This document shows positions 6,850 to 15,117 of a stretch of DNA of 28,437 nt, in pieces. The notes under the pieces are model-generated. The model saw only the letters and a program-made list of their open reading frames with translations, had not been told where the DNA came from and did not search any database. Every line of letters begins with the position of its first letter. The first letter of the stretch is position 1. The translations under genes were made by a program, and so were the position numbers. Source of the DNA: a virus; the IMG/VR virus record IMGVR_UViG_3300031857_001037, positions 1 to 28,437 of that record. One strand, written 5' to 3'.

Positions 6850-8570
6850 GACATCCTGCTGAAGTTATTCTTCTTCTTGAATGTAAGGACTTCTTGAAAC
6901 TTATCAAGCAACTGATCGCTCTTGTGTGAGATGACGAAGATGTTGCACCTTGCCCCCATGCCCTTGAGCAACTTCATGAATTCATCCATGCCTGTTCCAT
7001 CAAGGCTTGAATCAAAGACCTCGTCAAGGACAAGAAGATTGCAGTTCGTGCTGTTCTTCAGCCGCGCGATCTCACGCCATGCGAGGAGAAGGGAAAGATC
7101 GATACGCATCTTCTCACCCTCGCTGAACGATGCATAGGTGAACTCATCGCGGTGCCTTGACTTGATTGTTTCATCGAAGTTCTCGTCAAGGTTGAACTGC
7201 ACGAAGAAATCCATGCAAGCAAGATAGTGATTTATCAACTTGTTCATGATCGGAAGATAGTGACGAATCACCTTCGTCTTGATTCCACTGTCCTTGAGAA
7301 TGATCTGAGCGGAACCAAGCAACTTCTGCTCATGCAGTTTCTCTGCATGATTTCGCTTTCCTGCCTCTGATCTGTCAACGAGTTCCTCAAGTGCCATCTG
7401 CTCGTCTTCAAGAGACTGCTGAGACTTCTTGATCTTGTCGATGTCAGCAGTCAGCCGTTCGATCATCTTTTCTGCAACGCCTAGTTTCTGTCGATGCTCG
7501 TTGAGTACCAACTGAAACTTGTTGTACTCCTCCTCAATCTTGTCGAGTTTATTGTTGAGGATGAACATGTTTTCATCGGCTATCTTGCAGTCGATGTCGG
7601 CAAGTGCCTTGTTGACTTCCTCGCGCTTCGTCTTCTTTGCTCCGATCTCCTTCTGACGATGCTCCTCAGTCATCTCCCTGCCACATGAAGGGCAAGGCAT
7701 CTCCTTGGTTGTCACATACATGGAGATGTCCATGTCGAGTGAATCTATCTTTCGCTCAAGGCTGCTCTTGATCTTCTTTAGATCGGATATGTTCCCGATC
7801 TTCTTGCGATAGAGATCACGGTTCTTGGTCATCGTTGCAAGGATGTTTCCTCCCTTGACCGACAAGGCATTGAGATTGTTCTTGGTCTCGGTGTTCTTCT
7901 TCAACTCAACATCAAGTTCGTCAAGAGAACTCCTGCTCTTTTCCTCAAGCATGTTGAGATACTTTCTCTGCGTCTCTATCTTGCTGCCAAGAATCTCCAT
8001 CGCGGTCTCGCAGGAACGAATCTCCTCTTTGTTGGTGGAGATGCGGTTCTTCAACACGACATTCATGGACGAGAACACGCCGATGTCTAGAAGAGACTCG
8101 ACAATCGCGCGGCGATCTGCCGCAGGAAGACGCATGAAAGGAACATAGTTGGTAGAACCAAGGATCACCACCTGACAGAATGACTTGAATGACATCTTGA
8201 GGATCTGCTCCTCAAGCATCTTCTGATGATCCTTTGACTTTGAATCCTGATCAAGCATCTCGCCATTCTTGTAGACTTCGAATATCTTCGGATTCAAGCC
8301 ACGACGAACCAGGTACTTGTTTGTGCCGATGGTGAACTCACACTCAACAAGACAATCCTTGCCATTGATGCTGTTCGGCAGTTGTGGAATATTGATGTTG
8401 CGGAATGGCTTGCCGAAAAGGCAGAAGCAGATGGCATCAAGGAAAGTGGTTTTTCCTGCACCATTCTCCCCGCAGATCAGAGTCATCTCGCTTTTATTCA
8501 GCGTGATTTGCGTGAAATAGTTGCCGTAGGAAAGAAAGTTCTTCCAGCGAATCTTCTCAAAGACTATCAT
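6846..8570 (-). CDS. 46: Recombination nuclease ATPase subunit gp46 (Rad50/SbcC-like)
   Basis: A 574-residue SMC-like ATPase. With gp47 it forms the phage counterpart of the Mre11-Rad50/SbcCD complex that resects DNA ends for recombination-dependent replication and degrades host DNA. Walker A GENGAGKT is at 34-41, two long coiled-coil arms span about 170-285 and 305-415, the zinc-hook CPSC at 293-296 joins them, the ABC signature FSEGEK is at 482-487 and Walker B LLVLDEVFD at 512-520 with a D-loop after it. Length matches T4 gp46 (560). A GGAGTGA site precedes the ATG. Unusually, its partner gp47 is more than 6 kb upstream, separated by an adhesin-like block. Confidence 0.96.
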   Translation of the reverse strand: MIVFEKIRWKNFLSYGNYFTQITLNKSEMTLICGENGAGKTTFLDAICFCLFGKPFRNINIPQLPNSINGKDCLVECEFTIGTNKYLVRRGLNPKIFEVYKNGEMLDQDSKSKDHQKMLEEQILKMSFKSFCQVVILGSTNYVPFMRLPAADRRAIVESLLDIGVFSSMNVVLKNRISTNKEEIRSCETAMEILGSKIETQRKYLNMLEEKSRSSLDELDVELKKNTETKNNLNALSVKGGNILATMTKNRDLYRKKIGNISDLKKIKSSLERKIDSLDMDISMYVTTKEMPCPSCGREMTEEHRQKEIGAKKTKREEVNKALADIDCKIADENMFILNNKLDKIEEEYNKFQLVLNEHRQKLGVAEKMIERLTADIDKIKKSQQSLEDEQMALEELVDRSEAGKRNHAEKLHEQKLLGSAQIILKDSGIKTKVIRHYLPIMNKLINHYLACMDFFVQFNLDENFDETIKSRHRDEFTYASFSEGEKMRIDLSLLLAWREIARLKNSTNCNLLVLDEVFDSSLDGTGMDEFMKLLKGMGARCNIFVISHKSDQLLDKFQEVLTFKKKNNFSRMS

Positions 8571-8587
8571 GGATCACTCCGTTGTAT

Positions 8588-9112
8588 TTATACGGAAGCC
8601 TCAAGACCGAGCATCGGATTCTTTTCAACGAACCAAGACGGAGGATTCACATTCTTCCATTTGGCGAATCTTGCTTTTTCACCGAGATAGTATTTGCGAT
8701 ATGCAACAACAGCATCCTCGCACCTGTATTGGTCGGGCATTGCCTGTGCAAACGGCGTGAGTTCATTCGTGGTCGAGGTGTGATGCACGGCAGCATGGGC
8801 AACGAACCATCCTGCCATCGGCTGACAGGAATGGGTCTTGCCGTAACGCTCCGTATACTCAAAGCAAAGAGCAAGGGTATGCTCTGCAAGCCACATGTAG
8901 TTCTTGTGGGACATTCTTGCCCACAAAGTACATGGGTGGTTTGCGAACGATTGCTTATAGAGGTTCACGGGTGCATGGACAATGTGGCTACCGCAAATGC
9001 GATGATTTGTGGAGAGCATCTGACAGCCCTCCACTATCATCTTGACCACATGCTTGTCACACATATCCTTAGCCGCTAGAAAGGGATCGCTGTTGAGTAC
9101 GAAGATGTTCAT
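8588..9112 (-). CDS. Conserved phage protein of unknown function (MNIFVL family)
   Basis: A 174-residue cytosolic protein. The start MNIFVLNSDP, then CDKHVVKMIVEG, HPCTLWAR, an aromatic helix with WLAEHTLALCFEYTERYGK, then LTPFAQAMP and YRKYYLGEKARFAKW are features of a family common in bacteriophages. Conserved His, Asp, Lys and Trp residues suggest an enzyme, perhaps acting on DNA, and I recall relatives being labelled hypothetical or DNA-glycosylase-like; nothing visible proves this. No good ribosome-binding site precedes the ATG; instead a near-perfect sigma70-type promoter ends 6 bases before it. The family-typical N-terminus supports this start. It sits between the adhesin-like block and gp46. 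Confidence 0.75.
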   Translation of the reverse strand: MNIFVLNSDPFLAAKDMCDKHVVKMIVEGCQMLSTNHRICGSHIVHAPVNLYKQSFANHPCTLWARMSHKNYMWLAEHTLALCFEYTERYGKTHSCQPMAGWFVAHAAVHHTSTTNELTPFAQAMPDQYRCEDAVVAYRKYYLGEKARFAKWKNVNPPSWFVEKNPMLGLEASV

Positions 9113-9118
9113 GCAGGA

Positions 9119-9146
9119 ACTATATCCCTGATCATGACTCTGTCAA
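9119..9146 (-). promoter_or_regulatory. Sigma70-like promoter TTGACA-16-TATAGT
   Basis: On the minus strand the -35 box TTGACA (9146-9141) is a perfect match and the -10 box TATAGT (9124-9119) matches five of six, with a 16-base spacer. It fills the 35-base gap after the 1413-residue gene and would restart host-polymerase (early) transcription for the downstream gp46-to-gp43 block. The -10 box ends 6 bases before the ATG at 9112, so the message would begin at or next to the start codon. Confidence 0.6.
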
Positions 9147-9147
9147 G

Positions 9148-12100
9148 TCACTCTGTTTGATATTCTGGTATTCCATAAGATGCAGGAGCCTCAAGCCATA
9201 CACCCCTGCTGTTTGCAGGAATAGGAATCCTATCAGGAAGTGTAGTTTGTGTGGTGCTTGTCTTTGCGAAACGAATCTTTCCTGGAGGAGCAGTCATTCT
9301 CCACAAGCGGCTTCCAGTAACTCCAATGTCTCCACCGCTTATCACCATATTTGTTCCTGCTTCGTAGAGATCGATTCTATCCACAGTTGCACCAACTGTT
9401 GCCGTTGCATTTGTGCAAGGCTTTGCCAAGGTGTTTCCGCTTATCACAGACCAATCAAGAAGACCCTGATTTCCAAGACTGACATCTCCACTTGCATTGA
9501 AGAAGTTTATTCTTCTAGCACCATTGAGACATAGGTGATAAAGTTCCTCGAAATAATATTCTCTCGCATAAGAGTTACCCTCATAGAACTGCGTGAATGG
9601 TGCGTCTCCACTCCAACCACCAAAGGAACCACTGATTCCGCCACACATCCATGGAGAGATTCCATCAATATATGCCTCTGGTCTAGATCGGAGTATACCA
9701 CGAATCCTGCGTAGGTCAGCAATGAATGCCTGATATGCAGAGTTTCCAAAGGTGATTCCACCCTCTGCAATAGGATGCCAACCGAAAGACTTTCCAAATC
9801 TTACATTTACATCTGTGGTTGCACCTGGAGGATATCCATAGGAATTTATCAATCCTCCAAATCCACCACCACCAGAGGCATTGAATCCACCCGACAACTG
9901 CCCGTAGCAGTGAACCTGATGCCCGTATCCAGGTATATGTGCCTGTAGTCTTCTGTGTCCGTTGAGATCGGTGGCAAACTTTGCCTCTTGTCCATTCAAT
10001 GCATACACATCAGATGAATACTTTCTGATGCCAGCAAAGCCTGTTGTCTCGTCTATGCTTCCGCCAATGATCTTTGACTTGAGATCACCATGGCAGAATG
10101 TATAGATCGCGGAGTCCCATGCATAGTATTGATATAGACGATCAAGGACACCCCAAGGTGGCTTGAAGTCATTTCTGTTCGTGACATTGGTGAAGTATGT
10201 GCCAAGTATGGTTTCAGCAGAAGCACCGCAAGCACCATGCCCTTCGCTCTGTAGGATCTGATTGTAGTTGTACACGAACTCTTCAGCAAGAGTCCTATTG
10301 GTTATAGAATTGGTGATTCCATTGAACCTTGTATCCTGTGAGATTGCAACAAGTCTTCTTGCATCGGGAATCTCAAGGTATGAAGTGTTCGGACCACTGG
10401 CAAAGTTGTCTAGTTCTGCCTGATTTCCTGGAGATAGTCCGTTGTAGAATCCTCCAAGCCCAAATGTTCCAAGAGACTCTGAATCATCATTTACCTCGGA
10501 GAAAACATATCCAAGGTTCTTACTCTGCTGTAGGAAGTTCTTGAAGGAATCCTTTGCAATCTGCCTATTGACATATGACCACGGAGTATTGAATTTCAAG
10601 GGATTGGTGTCTGCCTTATCCCATGTTCCACCGTAATCTGTGCTGAGATAGGTGGCACCAGGAATTCCTCCCGTATATGTCGTACCATCAGCAGTCTGCT
10701 TGAAGTAATAGTCGCCTGGACGCTGATTCGATGGTCCATCAAGAAGCCAATATGTCGGCAGGAACACGCGGCGTTCCAATGGAATCTGCTGCACCGTGAA
10801 AGTATATGTGTTCAGAAGATCGCTTGGCAATCCCGCCGTTGATCCTGAAGAAACATAGTTTCTGAAATACATCAATGCAGGATCTACTTGACCACTTGGA
10901 TTGAACCTTGGATTTATCATTGGGACTACAGAGGGTACATCGACTGTGATTGGGAAGTACGCAGTTCCAAACAACTCATAGTTCAATGCTCTGAAGTAGC
11001 CAGTTCTGTTAGGAGGAGCCTCTGCACCTGATGGCTCAAGTTCGTTATAGAGTTGCGTGAAGTGAAGCGAATCAAGTCCTGCGGTGATTCCGCCCTTCAT
11101 GCAAGCATACAGAAGTTCAAACTCGGATGTCCTTGCATTTCCAGTCCAGAAATTCTGCGGAGGAGTTACGGGAGTTCTTCTTCCTGGATATGGGAAATCG
11201 GAAACAACAGTGCCAACTCCATTTGTCTCCATGTTCTGCTCAAGGATATTTCCAAGAGTCTTGTCGAACCATCCAGTCCTGTTGTAGATATTGTAGTATG
11301 AGACTCCGCTGTGGAACTGATCAAGTATGCTGAAGTTCAATGCAAGACAAGTTGGATAGAGGTAGAATAGACGGAATCTTCTATCATTTACCCAAGGAAC
11401 TCCATCACTTGTTCCATTATAGAATGTTCCAGGAACTCTTTTCCATTTGATGTCGCCATTGTCCTGCACAGTTGTGAATGTATTGTACAGGAATGGAAAT
11501 CCACTCATGACAGACTTATTCGTATCTGTCATATCTTCCACGGTGCAGGATGCGTGTATCTCACCCAATGTGCTTGATCCACAGACTCCCATTCCCCATA
11601 TTGAATTGGAATAGGTCAATCCCCATTTCCTTTGACCAAGGAACATATCCTGTGGAGATGTCATCAAATCGGTTGGCTTATCATCATCAAGGCACCAGTG
11701 CCTTGGGTTGGTATCGCCATTGAATCTTCTCTGATCATTTCTTGTTGGATTATAGACTCCAACATCATCCTTGAACATGTACTGAGCGAATCTTTCGGTT
11801 CCAAGCACGACTCCCTTTGCAGGATTAGGACCAGAGGAACCAAATGTATAGTTGTATTGATCTCTAGCCCATCCAACGGGAATGTTCTCAACATAACTTG
11901 CACCCGATTGAGTGATATTTGTCCAAAGAGTGAATCCTGGAGGTTGCCACCTGTGATATGTTCTCTCTATGATTGCCGAGGCATCGATATCAACATGAGC
12001 AAATCCATCCACGGGAGAAAGGAATTTTTCCTTCCAGTGGGCAACCGATGCATCAAGTCTCCATATAAAATACTCTGCATTTCCCGATACCGTTGGATCA

Positions 12101-13389
12101 GCATACAGGGCAAATGGAACTCGCATCTGAATTCCAGTTCCGTATGGAAGATTTCCAAAGTATGCGATGAACTCCATCGTGTTTCCATACTCTGCGGAAA
12201 GTTGATTCAATGAGTTTACGAGTTTCTGTCCATACCCAAATGACAATCCAACGGAATCACTCATGGGTGGCTTGGGAATCAATCCACTGATGTCTTGTGG
12301 ATCACTTGGGAATGTGCTGCCATCAAAAAGCACAAGAGTCTCGGGATTGAAGCACAGCCCCGCTTTCTCCGCACCAGAACCCCACCAACTGCTGTAGGTT
12401 ATTCCGTTCGGGAAAGTAATCCACGGAGATCCTACGAGAACCTGATCCGCCGAGAAGCCACCAGCAGTCCTCCCATAGTCATCATAACTTGGGTATTTCG
12501 TATATGCTCCAGCAGGAAAGCATAATCCCCTATAGAGAGTGTTCATATGTGCATCTGCACTTCCACCAACAATAACGCCAAGATTGGGATCTCTTACAAC
12601 AGTATGATCTCTCAATAGATCACGAAGGGTGGTATTCTCCCGACACAAAAGATACATGTCATAGATGAAAGCCTCGCCAGTATATCGATCACTCAACCAA
12701 GGAAATCTTCTCCAGTTTCCTGCATACACATTCATTGGAGATGTCATGTTTCCGTATGGGCTGTGAAGCAGTTGTCTACAAACTCCATTGTCTATTCCAG
12801 CCGTATATCCCATATACAGTTGTCTTGGCAGAAGAGTATTTCCTGGACTCCAATCGAAGGTGGGGTGATATCCGTAGTAGGCATTTCCACCTTGATACAA
12901 GAAATCCTGACAGTAGATTGCATTCAGATTGTAGTGTATGAACTTGTGTTTTGCCTGTTTTGGGCTTCTGGCGCGCTCACATCTTTTGTATGCAGTTCTA
13001 ACAGCAGCAGCAAAATCCTTTGGATATGTCAGTGGATCAAACCATCCCTCATCCATGTTTCCCGTTGTATAGTTGAAGGAAGCCTCCACGGTTCCTCCAA
13101 GTATCAATGGGTTTACGGCAGACGAAACTCCAAGCAATGCCATGGTTGCTGCCTTGCCTGTGGCTACATCTGCCGCAGACCAACCTGGTTCATACCTCTT
13201 CATGAGATAATCAAATACTATGTCAAACTTCTCTTGAAATGTCCTTGTTGGAGTGGTGGGAGTCGGAATGTCGGGAGTTCTTGTTCCTTGCTCCGACACG
13301 ATGCTTCTTGAGGAATCCACGCTCGACAACCGTGCGTTGATCAACTTAACCTTGTAGTTGTTGTATACTCTTATGTTTCTTATCTTCAT
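9148..13389 (-). CDS. Giant 1413-residue putative virion adhesin or glycan-active protein
   Basis: The largest gene of the window; I recognise no family with certainty. A basic N-terminus is followed by a Pro/Thr-rich linker (about 36-51) and a long chain rich in Gly, Tyr, Trp, Phe and Asn, as in tail fibres and carbohydrate-binding proteins. No signal peptide, membrane segment or collagen-like repeat is seen. Residues about 1220-1300 (WMCGG, then a long insert, then YFEELYHLCLNGARRINFFN) look like late strands and helices of a TIM-barrel glycosidase, with Glu1281/Glu1282 as candidate acids; the last 90 residues look beta-rich. The ATG overlaps the stop of the 148-residue gene (ATGA). Its operon starts with a late-type promoter motif. 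A tail adhesin or polysaccharide depolymerase is my best inference; an enzyme role is unproven. Confidence 0.6.
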   Translation of the reverse strand: MKIRNIRVYNNYKVKLINARLSSVDSSRSIVSEQGTRTPDIPTPTTPTRTFQEKFDIVFDYLMKRYEPGWSAADVATGKAATMALLGVSSAVNPLILGGTVEASFNYTTGNMDEGWFDPLTYPKDFAAAVRTAYKRCERARSPKQAKHKFIHYNLNAIYCQDFLYQGGNAYYGYHPTFDWSPGNTLLPRQLYMGYTAGIDNGVCRQLLHSPYGNMTSPMNVYAGNWRRFPWLSDRYTGEAFIYDMYLLCRENTTLRDLLRDHTVVRDPNLGVIVGGSADAHMNTLYRGLCFPAGAYTKYPSYDDYGRTAGGFSADQVLVGSPWITFPNGITYSSWWGSGAEKAGLCFNPETLVLFDGSTFPSDPQDISGLIPKPPMSDSVGLSFGYGQKLVNSLNQLSAEYGNTMEFIAYFGNLPYGTGIQMRVPFALYADPTVSGNAEYFIWRLDASVAHWKEKFLSPVDGFAHVDIDASAIIERTYHRWQPPGFTLWTNITQSGASYVENIPVGWARDQYNYTFGSSGPNPAKGVVLGTERFAQYMFKDDVGVYNPTRNDQRRFNGDTNPRHWCLDDDKPTDLMTSPQDMFLGQRKWGLTYSNSIWGMGVCGSSTLGEIHASCTVEDMTDTNKSVMSGFPFLYNTFTTVQDNGDIKWKRVPGTFYNGTSDGVPWVNDRRFRLFYLYPTCLALNFSILDQFHSGVSYYNIYNRTGWFDKTLGNILEQNMETNGVGTVVSDFPYPGRRTPVTPPQNFWTGNARTSEFELLYACMKGGITAGLDSLHFTQLYNELEPSGAEAPPNRTGYFRALNYELFGTAYFPITVDVPSVVPMINPRFNPSGQVDPALMYFRNYVSSGSTAGLPSDLLNTYTFTVQQIPLERRVFLPTYWLLDGPSNQRPGDYYFKQTADGTTYTGGIPGATYLSTDYGGTWDKADTNPLKFNTPWSYVNRQIAKDSFKNFLQQSKNLGYVFSEVNDDSESLGTFGLGGFYNGLSPGNQAELDNFASGPNTSYLEIPDARRLVAISQDTRFNGITNSITNRTLAEEFVYNYNQILQSEGHGACGASAETILGTYFTNVTNRNDFKPPWGVLDRLYQYYAWDSAIYTFCHGDLKSKIIGGSIDETTGFAGIRKYSSDVYALNGQEAKFATDLNGHRRLQAHIPGYGHQVHCYGQLSGGFNASGGGGFGGLINSYGYPPGATTDVNVRFGKSFGWHPIAEGGITFGNSAYQAFIADLRRIRGILRSRPEAYIDGISPWMCGGISGSFGGWSGDAPFTQFYEGNSYAREYYFEELYHLCLNGARRINFFNASGDVSLGNQGLLDWSVISGNTLAKPCTNATATVGATVDRIDLYEAGTNMVISGGDIGVTGSRLWRMTAPPGKIRFAKTSTTQTTLPDRIPIPANSRGVWLEAPASYGIPEYQTE

Positions 13390-13832
13390 TTGGTTGCCTC
13401 TGCATCTATCTCGAATTTTCCGCCAAGAAGTTTGGAAACAATCTCTCCATCGGCACTCTCTACAAGTTCAAGATCATAAAAGTATCTACCAGGCTTGAAT
13501 GATGCCGTTGTGTCCGATGTTATCACTATTCTCATATGACCCGTTGAACCACCGAGAAAGAATATACCATCGCTAACAAATCCTGCGGTAGATCCAGGCT
13601 GCGTGATGTATGTCATGGTTGTGCCAGAGGAGTAGAGTTCCGATGTCCTGTACTTCGACTTCTTGATCTTCATTCTTGCAGAAAAGTCTGTGAACTGATA
13701 CTTGGTCGTTCCATTTTCATCGACATATGACTCAAGCAACTCAAGGGGATTGAGTTCGTCATCAAAGACTTGAAATTCAAGTACGAATGTTGATCCTTGC
13801 TCCAAGGCAAGATCGATGTTAAGTGCTGGCAT
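13386..13832 (-). CDS. Putative virion beta-sandwich protein, paralogue B
   Basis: A 148-residue protein that is a diverged tandem copy of the gene just upstream. Shared landmarks are EQGSTFVLEFQV near the N-terminus, a KKSKYRTSE segment, a GHMRIVI strand and GRYFYDLELVES before the C-terminal GGKFEIDAEATK. The pattern of alternating beta strands is like small structural proteins of phage baseplates and fibres that serve as connectors. It overlaps the giant gene by ATGA, so the two are made together. A role as adaptor or chaperone for the giant protein is inference from this coupling. A GAGGT ribosome-binding site precedes its ATG. Confidence 0.65.
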   Translation of the reverse strand: MPALNIDLALEQGSTFVLEFQVFDDELNPLELLESYVDENGTTKYQFTDFSARMKIKKSKYRTSELYSSGTTMTYITQPGSTAGFVSDGIFFLGGSTGHMRIVITSDTTASFKPGRYFYDLELVESADGEIVSKLLGGKFEIDAEATK

Positions 13833-13841
13833 CAGAATACC

Positions 13842-14279
13842 TCACTTCGTGACCTCTTCTTCTATTGACATTCTTCCCGACAATGCCTTGGTGATCTGAT
13901 AGTTTCCTGTGGTTCCCTCTACAACCTCTATGTCATAGAAATACTTGCCGTGCTTTATGCCAGCAGTGGATGCAGGAGACATGGTGAACCGAACATATCC
14001 TGGCTTCGATGCAATCACATAGAATCCATCCGCAGTCCTTCCAAGTTGCTCTTCATCTATCTGCAAGATACCCACGGTTGACATAGAGTATGCAGCATTT
14101 GTTGCCTTGTACTTGGTCTTTCTAAACTTAGTCCTAAAGGAATAGTTTCCAAGTGCATACTGATTGTAATCATTCAACTTGGCAAGTTCCAATGCAGTAC
14201 CATCATCCTTGGTCAACTCAAACTCAAGGATGAAGGTAGAACCCTTCTCAATAGTGAAGTCTTGTTCCTGTAGTGCCAT
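13842..14279 (-). CDS. Putative virion beta-sandwich protein, paralogue A
   Basis: A 145-residue protein matching its downstream neighbour along the whole length: EKGSTFILEFELTKDDG, FRKTKYKATN, GYVRFTM, GKYFYDIEVVEG and SGRMSIEEEVTK. Many marine phages carry structural proteins with this layout (start with a 'QGS/KGSxF' strand, end with a KxGxYxYDIE strand and a TP/VTK tail). No signal peptide or membrane segment. The start overlaps the stop of the 269-residue gene by one base (TAATG) and lies in the same operon. It is probably a virion component; exact position in the particle is unknown. Confidence 0.65.
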   Translation of the reverse strand: MALQEQDFTIEKGSTFILEFELTKDDGTALELAKLNDYNQYALGNYSFRTKFRKTKYKATNAAYSMSTVGILQIDEEQLGRTADGFYVIASKPGYVRFTMSPASTAGIKHGKYFYDIEVVEGTTGNYQITKALSGRMSIEEEVTK

Positions 14280-15088
14280 TATCCACCCTTGGTGATGTCA
14301 CCAACACTCTTGTCCTTGCGCCACATCTGACATGACCAATACTTCGGGGTGTCTCTTGCGATTCCACCCTTATCGCAACCATGACGAGCGCGGAAGTTCT
14401 TTAGCCGACCAGGTTGATCTCGCTTGATTGAAAGACCAGGATCGCCAAAGCGAACTAGTTTGCCATCGGCGCATACGGCGAACTTCTTCTTCTCACCAGG
14501 AGTTCTCCATGGTTTTCCTGATTGACGGTTCTCGCATTCATTCGCTTCCTTTATCTCTCTCAAAATGCCGCCATGATCAATGAAATCGAGCATGGATAGC
14601 CGCTCTTCATCAACAGACTTCCATTTGCCACCCTTGCGCTTGTAGCACTGAGAAGCCCAACCATTTGCATAGGCAGAGGGATAAACATCGAACTTTGCCT
14701 TGGCTTGAGAAACACAATCATCCCACTTGTCGGGGCTAGTTGGCTTGTTCTTTTCCAAGAGAACTTCCAATGACTCTATTAGATTGTCTCTTGGATCGAT
14801 CTCGTATTCTTCGCTGATTCTTCCCTTGCCAAAATTGGATACCATGATGGGATCACCCTTTCTCTCTGGATTTGGATCATGCTTTCTCTTGGTGCGGACA
14901 GCAGCAGCCCTCTCTCTCTTGGAGAGTTGAGCGCGCTTTTGATTGGACATGCACTTGGGCTTTGGCTCTCCAGGTTCCCTTGCACAAGGACCGACAACCT
15001 CACCCTTGGTGTTGATACGCTTCCAACCACCCTTGGGGTGGCTAGGGCTGAACCATTTCCGTAGATCCTCTTGTATGCGTCTGCCCAT
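14279..15088 (-). CDS. Three-domain fusion of DUF5872-like and other orphan marine-phage domains
   Basis: A 269-residue, strongly basic protein. Residues 1-80 resemble the DUF5872 family (LRKWFS, VGPCAREPGEPKPKC, then KRERAAAVRTKRKHDPNPERKG). Residues 118-155 carry the KFDVYPSAYANGWASQCYKRKGGKW module seen in phages and giant viruses. Residues about 195-256 carry KKFAVCADGKLVRFGDP and FRARHGCDKGG...YWSCQMW, another module known in marine phages. In other phages these usually appear as separate small proteins. Functions are unknown; paired Cys and basic residues hint at DNA or metal binding. A GGAGGA site and a late-type promoter motif precede the ATG; it is first in the adhesin-like operon. 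Confidence 0.75.
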   Translation of the reverse strand: MGRRIQEDLRKWFSPSHPKGGWKRINTKGEVVGPCAREPGEPKPKCMSNQKRAQLSKRERAAAVRTKRKHDPNPERKGDPIMVSNFGKGRISEEYEIDPRDNLIESLEVLLEKNKPTSPDKWDDCVSQAKAKFDVYPSAYANGWASQCYKRKGGKWKSVDEERLSMLDFIDHGGILREIKEANECENRQSGKPWRTPGEKKKFAVCADGKLVRFGDPGLSIKRDQPGRLKNFRARHGCDKGGIARDTPKYWSCQMWRKDKSVGDITKGG

Positions 15089-15101
15089 CTGTCCTCCGAT
15101 T

Positions 15102-15114
15102 CCTAATATTTAGG
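15102..15114 (-). promoter_or_regulatory. Late-promoter-like motif CCTAAATATTAGG
   Basis: The 29-base gap between gp47 and the adhesin-like operon holds CTAAATATT on the minus strand, near the T4 late -10 element TATAAATA that gp55 recognises. The 13 bases are also a perfect inverted repeat (CCTAA-TAT-TTAGG on the plus strand). A start of transcription about 7 bases downstream would lie just before the GGAGGA ribosome-binding site at 15092-15097. The same CCTAAATAT core occurs at 24394-24386. Confidence 0.5.
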
Positions 15115-15117
15115 AAA

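Noticed and set aside
11632-12213. Plus-strand frame of 193 codons inside the giant gene
   Set aside because: Opposite strand of a coherent 1413-codon frame, with Cys/Ser/Ile-rich random-looking translation and no ribosome-binding site.
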